From positions 1 through 21,118 of the forward strand of contig JAFXRX010000228.1 of the NCBI GenBank assembly GCA_017526045.1: 21,118 nt of DNA. Direction: 5' to 3'. This stretch comes from Opitutales bacterium. GTDB taxonomy: Bacteria; Verrucomicrobiota; Verrucomicrobiia; Opitutales; Intestinicryptomonadaceae. The notes beneath the pieces are model-generated. The model searched no databases, was not told the DNA's origin, and was given only the letters and a program-made list of their open reading frames with translations. The position numbers and the translations under genes are program-made. Below are positions 7,604 to 14,675 of the stretch, one piece after another. Position 1 is the stretch's first letter. Every line of letters starts with the position of its first letter.

Positions 7604-8029
7604 ATGGATGCAGACAAAATTATAGACGAACTTCTCGCGAAAAAACCCGTCAAGGCGGGCGAAAATTTCACGCAGTCTCTTTTTGAAAAAATCGAGCGCG
7701 AAAAATTTTTGGACGCGCAAATAGACGGGATGCTAAAGTCCGCGCCAATCGAGGCAAGCGAAGGCTTCGCGCAAAAAGTCGCGGGCAAAATCCGCGCGAT
7801 TAGGCGCAGGCGCATATTCGGCTACGCGGGCTCGATAAGCGCGGTTGCGGCCTGCGCGGCGCTTACATTCACAGTTTTTCTGAACAAGCCCGACGCCGTC
7901 ATGCAGATTGCCTGCGAATTTCAGGAAATCGAAAACGCGACTCTTGCATTGAGCGAATACGAAGACCACTTCAACGCCTTCAATCCGAATTTTTGCGACT
8001 ACGATTTGAATTTGTACGCAATACAATAG
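7604..8029 (+). CDS. Probable membrane-anchored anti-sigma factor with duplicated N-terminal motif
   Basis: The 141-residue product has a cytoplasmic N-terminus, a basic stop (RRRR at about 67-70), one membrane span at about 73-93 and a short acidic, aromatic-rich C-terminal part that would lie in the periplasm. The N-terminal part is an ungapped internal duplication: residues 4-30 and 37-63 share the pattern D..ID.hL...P..A.E.F.Q.....KI with about 11 identities in 27. Neighbourhood (1-base gap after the sigma gene, ribosome site AGGAAAGGA in the sigma coding end) and topology point to an anti-sigma role. I see no zinc-binding HxxxCxxC of the ZAS type, so the family is not certain. Confidence 0.7.
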   Translation: MDADKIIDELLAKKPVKAGENFTQSLFEKIEREKFLDAQIDGMLKSAPIEASEGFAQKVAGKIRAIRRRRIFGYAGSISAVAACAALTFTVFLNKPDAVMQIACEFQEIENATLALSEYEDHFNAFNPNFCDYDLNLYAIQ

Positions 8030-8049
8030 GGAAAAATTCTGTTTTCACC

Positions 8050-8078
8050 GCGGGGAAAATTTTTCCCCGCTTTTTTTT
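8050..8078 (+). terminator. Intrinsic terminator after the sigma/anti-sigma operon
   Basis: A GCGGGGAAAA/TTTTCCCCGC stem (8050-8059 with 8061-8070) is followed by eight Ts (8071-8078), about 20 bases after the stop codon. Confidence 0.9.
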
Positions 8079-8164
8079 GCGCCCACTTTTTTAATTATAC
8101 ATTTGGGACTTTGTGTGTGCCCTTCATCTAAGTCTGGATACACAGTGAGTGCGAAAAAGTAGGT

Positions 8165-8183
8165 TTTCGCTCCCGTCCCCATG
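8165..8183 (+). repeat. 19-base direct repeat, copy 1
   Basis: The sequence TTTCGCTCCCGTCCCCATG occurs here and again, identically, at 8334-8352, a period of 169 bases. This copy also forms the right arm of a small hairpin (8151-8170), and its CGCTCCC can pair with GGGAGCG at 8199-8205. Confidence 0.9.
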
Positions 8184-8243
8184 TTTTTACTGTTGGCAGG
8201 GAGCGCAAAGAAAAGAGTTTAAACAAAATAGAGCGAGGACAGC

Positions 8244-8298
8244 AAAAAAGCCTGCGCACGGAGTGTATAAAGACATACTCGACTAAGCAGGCTTTTTT
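8244..8298. terminator. Terminator-like hairpin inside the structured element
   Basis: AAAAAAGCCTGC (8244-8255) and GCAGGCTTTTTT (8287-8298) form a perfect 12-bp stem with A and T tracts on the outside, so it can end transcripts in either direction. The 31-base apical part holds a smaller stem of about 6 bp (8261-8266 with 8275-8280). Confidence 0.7.
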
Positions 8299-8333
8299 GA
8301 TCCCGAAGCTATATGAAGTTTAAAGCTCTTTTA

Positions 8334-8352
8334 TTTCGCTCCCGTCCCCATG
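8334..8352 (+). repeat. 19-base direct repeat, copy 2
   Basis: Identical to 8165-8183. In this copy CGCTCCC (8337-8343) closes the long imperfect stem with 8199-8205, the same partner that copy 1 could use. Confidence 0.9.
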
Positions 8353-8363
8353 CCTCCCTAAAC

Positions 8364-8404
8364 CAAAAAAACGCCAAGCAATAATTGTTTGCTTGGCGTT
8401 TTTT
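8364..8404 (-). terminator. Intrinsic terminator of the outer-membrane protein gene
   Basis: A stem ACGCCAAGCA/TGCTTGGCGT (8371-8380 with 8390-8399), extended by A-T pairs, has T runs on both outer sides, so it can work in both directions. It lies about 20 bases after the outer-membrane gene's stop and also shields the structured element. Confidence 0.9.
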
Positions 8405-8423
8405 AAATGCGTGTAGAATTAGA

Positions 8424-9188
8424 TTAGCGGCCAAACCCAAAACGAACCTTCAAGCCGAAAGTCTTAGCGTGCTTGATGGAGTCGTTGCCGAAATTCCATT
8501 CGCCGAATACCGAGAAGGCAACAATGGAGTTTGCCCAGTATGTCAACTCTGCGTCAACTGTGCGGTATGTGCTGAAATCGCGGTCGGAAGCGGAGTGCCA
8601 CAGATATTTGCCGGAGAGAGAGAAGCCTTCGTTGAATACGATTTCAACGCCGCCGCCGTAGTTATATACGAAGGTGTTAAGGAAATCGCCGGAGAATTTT
8701 TCGCCGTTGATCCTCAAAGAGCCGGTGTTCCACTGGTAGCCGCATGAGCCGTACGCGAAGGGCTTGATGGCCTGGATGAACGACCAGCCTGTCTTGAAGC
8801 AAAGGTAGGGCTTCAAGCCTGCAGTTACATCGAACTGGTTGTTGCGGATATTGGCGTCGGGGTCGCCTTCGTCTTCGTCGTAATAGTCAATGTCCAAATA
8901 GCCGTAGCCGAGGTTTACGAACATGTCCAAGCCGAGCCAGTCGATGTCTTCCAAGGTGTTTACGCCCGGCTTGAAAATGGGAACATTGAAGAGTGCGTTT
9001 GCAACCGCGCCGACTTGGTTGGAGTCGTGGGTCGGGTCTTTCATGTCTGTGAAAGACGCGCCGCCGCCCAATTCGACGTACATGCGGCCGAGGTTGGCTT
9101 CGCCTTCCTGCTTTTTGCTGTAAGCGAAAGCGGAGGCCGCCATCAAGATTGCTGATACTGATACCAAAAATGTTTTCTTTATATTCAT
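8424..9188 (-). CDS. Outer-membrane beta-barrel protein (OmpA/OprF-type barrel, no known ligand)
   Basis: The 254-residue product has a clear signal peptide (MNIKKTFLVSVSAILMAASAFA, cleavage after about 22). It then shows alternating aromatic/glycine strands typical of a porin-like barrel: YVELGGGASF, VNLGYGYLDIDYYDEDEG, LKPYLCFKTGW, IKPFAYGSCGYQW, VYNYGGGVEIVF, FSLSGKYLWHS. It ends in aromatic strands (FSVFGEWNFG and GLKVRFGFGR). The strongly acidic loop DYYDEDEGDPD may be extracellular. It would sit in the outer membrane with unknown cargo. The frame is open upstream to 9353, but the signal peptide fixes the start at 9188. No ribosome site precedes it; TATTATCATT directly abuts the ATG. It is monocistronic, with a terminator downstream. 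Confidence 0.82.
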   Translation of the reverse strand: MNIKKTFLVSVSAILMAASAFAYSKKQEGEANLGRMYVELGGGASFTDMKDPTHDSNQVGAVANALFNVPIFKPGVNTLEDIDWLGLDMFVNLGYGYLDIDYYDEDEGDPDANIRNNQFDVTAGLKPYLCFKTGWSFIQAIKPFAYGSCGYQWNTGSLRINGEKFSGDFLNTFVYNYGGGVEIVFNEGFSLSGKYLWHSASDRDFSTYRTVDAELTYWANSIVAFSVFGEWNFGNDSIKHAKTFGLKVRFGFGR

Positions 9189-9279
9189 AATGATAATAGG
9201 ATTAACTTTTTTTAGAAAATTGTAAAGCTTTTTTTTTTCTTTTTTTATTTTTTGCGCAAAAAGGAGCTTCTGCGCCGCC

Positions 9280-10476
9280 CTACTCCACATCGCGCTTGAA
9301 GCAGATGCGCTCGACAGCCGCGGCAAATCCGCCCGTGCCCGAAAGTATTTCAATTTCGAGGCGGGTATAGTAAAAAGGAAGCGCGTTTTTATAATTCAAG
9401 TCGATGCGCACGGCGTCTTTTTCTGTGGTAAGGACGAACTCCGCCCCCGCCGCGACAGCCTCCTCGAAAAACTCGTCGAGCTCCGACTTGAAGAAGCGGT
9501 GGTGGTCGAGGAAGTGCTCGCTGTGGACAATTTCAGCCCCCGCCTCCACCAGAAACTTTTCGAAGCTCGCGGGGGCTGCTATCGCGCAAAAGTACGCGAC
9601 TTTTTTGCCCTTCAGCATTTCGATTGGCTCGGTTTTCATCGAATGGAATTCGACGAGGTGCTTGGAACGGTGCGCGCACTCGATAAATTCCGCGCTTGTG
9701 TTGTAGCGGCGAATGAAATTTTCAAGCTCAATGTCACGGCTGCCGTCGCTTTTTGTAAGGAATATATAAGAGGCTCTTTTGAGGTGCGAAACGGGCTCGC
9801 GCAAAATGCCGCGCGGCAGCAGCGACTTGTTGCCGAAGGGGTTTGTCTTGTCGACAAGCAGAAGCTGCATGTGCCCCTTGAGCGGCAAATACTGGAAGCC
9901 GTCGTCCAAAATAATTGTGTCGACGCCGAATTCCTTTATGGCGAAATTGCCCGCCCTTACCCTGTTCTTGTCGACGACCACGACGACGCCCGGGAGGTTG
10001 CGCGCAAGCATGAAAGGCTCGTCGCCCGCGAATTCGGAGTTTAACAGAATATTTTTGCCGTCGCTTACGACTTTGGGCTTGGGCAGCTCGCCGTTGCTTA
10101 TCCACCGCCAAAGCTTTTTCAGCGCGCCGTCGGACTTGCTTTTATAGCCTCGGCTTAGAATTGCGACCTTGCGCCCCTTGAGCGTCAACTCGCGCGCGAA
10201 TTTTTCCACGACCGGAGTTTTGCCGGTGCCGCCCACAGTCAAATTGCCCACGACGATTACGAGGCATCCGAGCGGGCTGTCGCGGAAAATCCTGTTTTTA
10301 TACATCTTGTAGCGCAGCTCGACCGCCCCGCAATACGCCCACGAAAGCGCCTTCAAAAACGCCCCGTAGATTTTTGCGGGGGTGTCTTTGCGGCGGTCGT
10401 AAATCACATCGACCGTCGCCTTTTCAACCCGCTGCAAGGCGCGCTTTATCCTTTCGCCTATGGACTCTTCCGACAT
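9280..10476 (-). CDS. lpxK: Tetraacyldisaccharide 4'-kinase (LpxK)
   Basis: LpxK phosphorylates the 4' position of the lipid A disaccharide precursor at the inner membrane, so this gene implies an LPS-bearing outer membrane. The 398-residue product has a P-loop GNLTVGGTGKTP at residues 77-88, LSRGYKSKS after it, a VVVDKNRVRAG segment, the family's DDGFQY (DDGFQH-like) motif, LPRGILREP, and the late HHRFF and TTEKDAVR motifs. The N-terminus carries the usual membrane-associated helix before the P-loop and is about 30 residues longer than the minimal enzyme. Its ATG lies 8 bases after the glgP stop, so the two are probably co-transcribed although their pathways differ. No ribosome site is obvious. 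Confidence 0.95.
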   Translation of the reverse strand: MSEESIGERIKRALQRVEKATVDVIYDRRKDTPAKIYGAFLKALSWAYCGAVELRYKMYKNRIFRDSPLGCLVIVVGNLTVGGTGKTPVVEKFARELTLKGRKVAILSRGYKSKSDGALKKLWRWISNGELPKPKVVSDGKNILLNSEFAGDEPFMLARNLPGVVVVVDKNRVRAGNFAIKEFGVDTIILDDGFQYLPLKGHMQLLLVDKTNPFGNKSLLPRGILREPVSHLKRASYIFLTKSDGSRDIELENFIRRYNTSAEFIECAHRSKHLVEFHSMKTEPIEMLKGKKVAYFCAIAAPASFEKFLVEAGAEIVHSEHFLDHHRFFKSELDEFFEEAVAAGAEFVLTTEKDAVRIDLNYKNALPFYYTRLEIEILSGTGGFAAAVERICFKRDVE

Positions 10477-10484
10477 TTTCGCCG

Positions 10485-12983
10485 TTATTTTGCCCGCGGC
10501 GGCAGCTTTTCAAGATGCCAAATATCCTGCGCGTATTCCTCGATGGTGCGGTCGCTTGAAAACTTGCTCATTCTCGCGGTGTTTAAAATGGCCATTTTCG
10601 CCCAGCGCGCCTTGTCCTTGTAAGCTTCGCCAAGCTCGTCCTGGGCGTCGCAGTACGACTGGTAGTCGGCGCAAACCATAAACTGGTCGCCCCAGTCCAG
10701 GAGGGACTTGCGCAGCGGCTCGAAAGCGGAAGTGTTGCCGGGCATAAAATAGTCGGAGACAAGCCAATCCAAAACCGCCTTCAAGTTCGGATTTGCGTCG
10801 TACCAATTCCTGGGGTTGTAGCCCTCCGCCTTGAGCTTCTGGACGTCGTCGACATTCAGCCCGAAAATGAAGATGTTGTCCTGGCCGACTTCCTCCAAAA
10901 TTTCGACGTTCGCCCCGTCGAGCGTTCCGATGGTTATTGCGCCGTTTAAAGCGAGCGTCATGGTGCCCGTGCCCGAAGCCTCCTTGCCCGCGGTGGAAAT
11001 CTGCTCGGAGACGTCGGCTGCGGGAATGATGTCCATTGCAAGGGAGACGTTGTAGTTGGGAATGAAGGCGACTTTGAGCTTGCCCTTGATGCGGGGGTCG
11101 TTGTTGATGACATTGGCGACTGTGTTTATCGCCCAAATTATGTTCTTTGCAAGGTCGTAGCCCGGGGCAGCCTTCGCGCCGAAAATGAACGCGCGCGGGG
11201 AGATGTCGGCATCGGGGTTGTGCAGAAGGCGGCGGTAGAGAGTGAGGATGTAGAGCAAATTAAGATGCTGGCGCTTGTATTCGTGCAGCCTCTTGATTTG
11301 CACGTCGAAAATCGCGTCGGGGTCGAGCTCGACGCCGCAAAGATCCTTGACGATTTTTGCGAGGCGAACCTTGTTGTCGCGCTTGATTTTCATGTATTTC
11401 TTTTGGAAATCGAAATCGTCCGCGAATTTTTCGAGGTCCTTTAATTCGTCGAGATTTTTCGGCCAAGTGTCGCTTTTCAGGGTTTGGGTAATCAAGTCGG
11501 CAAGGCCCTCGTTGGCGGTTTTGAGCCAGCGGCGCGGCGTTATTCCGTTTGTCTTGTTGTTGAATTTTTCGGGAGTGATTTGGTAGAAGTCGCGCAGAAC
11601 GCTCTCCTTCAAAAGCTGCGAGTGCAAAGCCGCGACGCCGTTTACGCTGTGCGAGCCCACAACCGAAAGATAAGCCATTCTAACCATCTTCGGCGAGCCC
11701 TCCTCTATTATTGAAAGGTGCGCGATTTTGTCGGAGTCCGCCCCGTAAATGCTTTCGACGTGCCTAAGCCAGCGCGCGTTGATTTCGTAAATAATCTGCA
11801 AGTGGCGCGGCAAAAGTTTTTCAAAGAACGGCACTGCCCACTTTTCAAGAGCCTCGGGCAAAAGAGTGTGGTTTGTGTAGGCGAACACATGCGTGCAAAT
11901 TTCCCAAGACCTGTCCCAGCCCAAGCCCTCGACGTCAACAAAAAGCCTCATGAGCTCGGGGATTGCGATTGCCGGGTGCGTGTCGTTCAGCTGGATTGCC
12001 ACTTTTTCTGCGAATACGTCCCAGTTGTTGCCGTTTAATTTTTTGAAGCGGCGTATGATGTCCTGCAGCGAGCATGTAACAAAGAAGTACTGCTGCATCA
12101 GGCGCAAAATCTTGCCGTTTTCAGTCTTGTCGTTGGGATAGAGGACTTTTGAAATCGTCTCAGACATCGCCTTCTGGTGGACGGCCTGCGTGTAGCCGCC
12201 GTTGTTGAACGCGTTCAAGTCGAGCTCGTTTGTGGCGCGAGACTCCCACAGGCGCAGGAAGTTCACAGTGCCCGCGCCGTAGCCGACGACGGGGACGTCC
12301 CAGGGCACGCCCAAGAGCTCGCCCGCGGGAATCCAGTGCGGAGACCAGTCGCCCGTCGAGGACATCGTCCCCTCCACCCTGCCGCCGATGCCGACTTTGA
12401 CAGTGTATTCGGGGCGGACAATATCCCAGGGGGAGCCGAATTTGAGCCAGTTGTCAGGCGACTCTATCTGCCTGCCGCCGTCAAAGCTCTGCGTGAAAAG
12501 CCCGAATTCGTACAAGATGCCGTATCCGACTGCGGGATAGTCCAAAGTCGCCAAAGAGTCTTGAAAGCACGCTGCAAGCCTGCCCAGGCCGCCGTTGCCC
12601 AAGCCCATGTCGACTTCGCTTTTCATAATCGCGTCGAAGTCGAGGTCGAGCTCTTTGAGCGCGCCTCTGGCGACGTCCAAAAGCCCCGAATTTGTCAGGG
12701 TGTCTTCGGTAAGGCGCCCCATGAGGTATTCGAGCGACAAATAGTAGACGCGCTTGGCGTTGCTGTCGTACTGGCGCGACATTGTGGAAATAAATCTGCC
12801 TATGATTTCGTCGCGCACTGCAAGAGCCGTCGCGAGCCACCAGTCGCGCGGGGTCGCGCGCACGCTCGAACGCGCCAGCGAGCGTTCCAAGTGCCAAAGG
12901 ATGGCGTTTTTAAATTCTTTCACCGACGATTTTACAAAAAATTTGCATTCGCCCGCGGGGTTTGATGAGGTTTTTTTTGCCAT
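10485..12983 (-). CDS. glgP: Glycogen phosphorylase, PLP-lysine replaced by Thr
   Basis: This is an 832-residue GT35 phosphorylase, a family that releases glucose-1-phosphate from glycogen or maltodextrin. Intact motifs include GNGGLGRLAACF (129-140), QLNDTHPAIAIPELMR, the phosphate-handling IKRLHEYKRQHLN, and the C-terminal ALNGAITIGTLDGANVEI. The family signature E-A-S-G-x-G-x-M-K, whose Lys (680 in rabbit muscle enzyme) holds pyridoxal phosphate, reads EASGTGTMT here. Position 676 is Thr (ACG on the minus strand, 10958-10956). Without that lysine the normal Schiff base cannot form. All else looks functional and the frame is open throughout, so this may be an inactive or altered paralogue, or a base error. 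It lies 8 bases upstream of lpxK. TATAATTT precedes the ATG and no ribosome site is seen. Confidence 0.93.
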   Translation of the reverse strand: MAKKTSSNPAGECKFFVKSSVKEFKNAILWHLERSLARSSVRATPRDWWLATALAVRDEIIGRFISTMSRQYDSNAKRVYYLSLEYLMGRLTEDTLTNSGLLDVARGALKELDLDFDAIMKSEVDMGLGNGGLGRLAACFQDSLATLDYPAVGYGILYEFGLFTQSFDGGRQIESPDNWLKFGSPWDIVRPEYTVKVGIGGRVEGTMSSTGDWSPHWIPAGELLGVPWDVPVVGYGAGTVNFLRLWESRATNELDLNAFNNGGYTQAVHQKAMSETISKVLYPNDKTENGKILRLMQQYFFVTCSLQDIIRRFKKLNGNNWDVFAEKVAIQLNDTHPAIAIPELMRLFVDVEGLGWDRSWEICTHVFAYTNHTLLPEALEKWAVPFFEKLLPRHLQIIYEINARWLRHVESIYGADSDKIAHLSIIEEGSPKMVRMAYLSVVGSHSVNGVAALHSQLLKESVLRDFYQITPEKFNNKTNGITPRRWLKTANEGLADLITQTLKSDTWPKNLDELKDLEKFADDFDFQKKYMKIKRDNKVRLAKIVKDLCGVELDPDAIFDVQIKRLHEYKRQHLNLLYILTLYRRLLHNPDADISPRAFIFGAKAAPGYDLAKNIIWAINTVANVINNDPRIKGKLKVAFIPNYNVSLAMDIIPAADVSEQISTAGKEASGTGTMTLALNGAITIGTLDGANVEILEEVGQDNIFIFGLNVDDVQKLKAEGYNPRNWYDANPNLKAVLDWLVSDYFMPGNTSAFEPLRKSLLDWGDQFMVCADYQSYCDAQDELGEAYKDKARWAKMAILNTARMSKFSSDRTIEEYAQDIWHLEKLPPRAK

Positions 12984-13120
12984 AAATTATAATTTAAGCT
13001 TTTAAGATTTTTGCGCTAACTGGGATTTCAATTTAACAAAAACATCCCCTCTTTCAAGTCTTTATTTGCAAAAATAGCCGCCTTTAAAAAAACTCTTTTT
13101 AAAAAACGCGCAATTTTGGC

Positions 13121-13149
13121 TTGAAAAAAATCCGCCCAAAAACTTTATT
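13121..13149 (+). promoter_or_regulatory. Candidate sigma-70-like promoter of proC
   Basis: TTGAAA (13121-13126) and TTTATT (13144-13149) are separated by 17 bases, ahead of a GAAAGGA ribosome site. The match to the consensus is moderate. Confidence 0.4.
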
Positions 13150-13176
13150 TCAATTACAGAAAGGATTTTTTACTCT

Positions 13177-13971
13177 ATGAAAAAATTTGCATTTGTGGGC
13201 GCGGGCAAAATGGCGTCTGCCATTGTGTCCGGAATGATTAAAAGCGGCTCGATGCCCCCGTGGGACATCGAATGCGTAAGCGGCGCGGACGACACCGGCA
13301 AAATTCTCGCGCAAAACACCGGCATAAGCTACACCCCGAAAATCGAAAACATAAACGCCCAGACCGTCGTTTTGGCGTGCAAGCCCCAGCAGCTCGCCGA
13401 AGTCGCGGCGGTAATCGGAAACAAAAAAATAGACGTTTTGATTTCCATACTCGCGGGCACCACAATTTCAAAACTGCGCGCGAGGTTCCCCAACGCAGGC
13501 AAAATCGTAAGGGTAATGCCAAATATGCCCGCGCTGATTTCAAAGGGGATTTCCTGCTTCGCGCCCGAAACCCCGCTCGACGAAGCCCAGGAGAAAATCG
13601 TAAAAAGCGTCCTTAGCGCAATCGGCAAAGTGATAGAATGCCCCGAAGCCAAGCTCGACGCCGTAACCGCGCTCTCGGGCAGCGGCCCGGGCTACGTGTT
13701 TGAATTCGCCGCCGCCCTCGCCGCCGCCGGCGAAGAATTGGGCTTCGACCGCGAAACCGCAACCCTCCTTTCAATCCAGACGCTTCTGGGGAGCGCGATG
13801 CTGCTTGAAAAAGACACCCGCTCCGCCGAGGAATTGCGCGACGCGGTTTGCTCGCCGGGCGGCACCACCCTCGCAGCTTTGGAAGTCTTCAAGGCAAACA
13901 ATTTCAGAAAAACCGTAAAAGACGCCCTCGCCGCAGCCGAAAAACGCTCAAAAGAGCTTTCAATGCTTTAA
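13177..13971 (+). CDS. proC: Pyrroline-5-carboxylate reductase (ProC)
   Basis: ProC reduces pyrroline-5-carboxylate to proline with NAD(P)H, the last step of proline synthesis. The 264-residue product begins with the Rossmann fold FVGAGKMASAIVSG (glycine loop at 8-13). It then has VVLACKPQQ, the strand ending VRVMPNMPALI, the substrate region TALSGSGPGYVFEF (usually SGSGPAY in the family) and the C-terminal dimer motif VCSPGGTTLAALEVF. Length and motif order are standard. An AGAAAGGA ribosome site lies about 13 bases upstream. It is divergent from glgP across a 193-base AT-rich gap. I see no clear terminator before the lipoprotein gene 130 bases further on. Confidence 0.96.
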   Translation: MKKFAFVGAGKMASAIVSGMIKSGSMPPWDIECVSGADDTGKILAQNTGISYTPKIENINAQTVVLACKPQQLAEVAAVIGNKKIDVLISILAGTTISKLRARFPNAGKIVRVMPNMPALISKGISCFAPETPLDEAQEKIVKSVLSAIGKVIECPEAKLDAVTALSGSGPGYVFEFAAALAAAGEELGFDRETATLLSIQTLLGSAMLLEKDTRSAEELRDAVCSPGGTTLAALEVFKANNFRKTVKDALAAAEKRSKELSML

Positions 13972-14101
13972 TTTTTGCGCTTTTCCCCAAAAAAATAAAA
14001 AAAAATCAACTAAAAACTTGACGAATTGCGCATAAATTGTCAGAAAGTTTATCAATCAATTCAAGAGATAGCATTTTTAAAAACAAAACAATATAATCAT
14101 T

Positions 14102-14566
14102 ATGAAAAAATTCTTGGCATTATCATTGGCAGCCGCCGCATTGTTCGGCTGCTCGACTGAAAAAGTTGCTGTTTGCTCCTGCCCCGCAGGCGCGGACGTA
14201 GTCATCGGCGGCGAAGTTGTGGGCCAAACCCCCTGCGAAATCCGCCTCGACAAGGACTCGACGCACCAGATTACAATCAAGAAGGCTGGCTACAAAGACG
14301 TTTCCTACACCCTCGCGACAACTTCGGACCTTCCCCAAATCAAGTTTGGCCCGCTGGTTGACGCCGGCTACTACATGGAATTGTCTCCGAACCCCCTCAA
14401 GGTAAAGCTCTATCCGGCATTCCTTCCGGAAACTCCCGGCGACAAGCCCAGCGACGGCTACCTCGACGCCGTTATCAAGGCTGACGACATGCACAAGGAA
14501 GGCTCCATCGACAAGAAAGAACACTCCTCGATGCTCGGCGCAATCAAGAATTTCTACACAGAATAA
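14102..14566 (+). CDS. PEGA-domain lipoprotein
   Basis: The 154-residue product has a lipoprotein signal MKKFLALSLAAAALFGC with lipobox LFGC at C17, so it should be lipidated and membrane anchored. Residues about 27-70 form one PEGA domain (PAGADVVIGGEVVGQTPCEI then a GYKDVSYTL strand), a small beta fold found in surface-exposed proteins. The C-terminal half is polar and has no motif I know. It holds a PLKVKLYP strand and a Lys/Asp/Glu-rich tail, with a second cysteine pair near the lipobox (C25, C27). Expression looks independent: TATAATCATT directly abuts the ATG without a ribosome site, and a strong terminator follows. The molecular role is unknown. Confidence 0.85.
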   Translation: MKKFLALSLAAAALFGCSTEKVAVCSCPAGADVVIGGEVVGQTPCEIRLDKDSTHQITIKKAGYKDVSYTLATTSDLPQIKFGPLVDAGYYMELSPNPLKVKLYPAFLPETPGDKPSDGYLDAVIKADDMHKEGSIDKKEHSSMLGAIKNFYTE

Positions 14567-14588
14567 GAAATTTGCAAAAGCAAAAAAG

Positions 14589-14619
14589 CCTCCCAAAAAT
14601 TTTTGGGAGGTTTTTTTTT
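14589..14619 (+). terminator. Intrinsic terminator after the PEGA lipoprotein gene
   Basis: A perfect 11-bp inverted repeat CCTCCCAAAAA/TTTTTGGGAGG (14589-14599 with 14600-14610) is followed by nine Ts (14611-14619). Confidence 0.92.
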
Positions 14620-14675
14620 GTGGCGTTTTTGCGGGCGGAAAATAAAATTCAAAAATATCCGCCCCAAAAAAATTT

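Larger units (their letters stand above)
8090..8352. other. Structured gene-free element: candidate small RNA or dispersed repeat
   Basis: Between two terminators lies a 394-base stretch (8030-8423) with no convincing gene. Its core folds strongly on either strand. A long imperfect stem pairs 8199-8205 with 8337-8343, 8207-8209 with 8334-8336, 8211-8217 with 8326-8332 and 8218-8224 with 8318-8324. This stem encloses a 12-bp terminator-like hairpin (8244-8255 with 8287-8298). A further small hairpin GCGAAAA/TTTTCGC sits at 8151-8170. A 19-base direct repeat flanks the core. Short frames on the minus strand (8045-8182, 45 residues; 8187-8276, 29 hydrophobic residues) lack ribosome sites. I cannot assign a known RNA family. 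It may be an independent transcript, a multi-copy intergenic repeat, or a degenerate mobile element. Confidence 0.55.

Noticed and set aside
8165..8352. CRISPR array from the 19-base repeat
   Set aside because: Only two copies, 150 bases apart, with no cas genes and no regular spacers.
9189..9353. N-terminal extension of the outer-membrane gene
   Set aside because: The signal peptide begins at 9188; the extension would bury it.
12177..12965. Plus-strand frame of 262 residues within glgP
   Set aside because: Antisense shadow of glgP, low complexity, no ribosome site.
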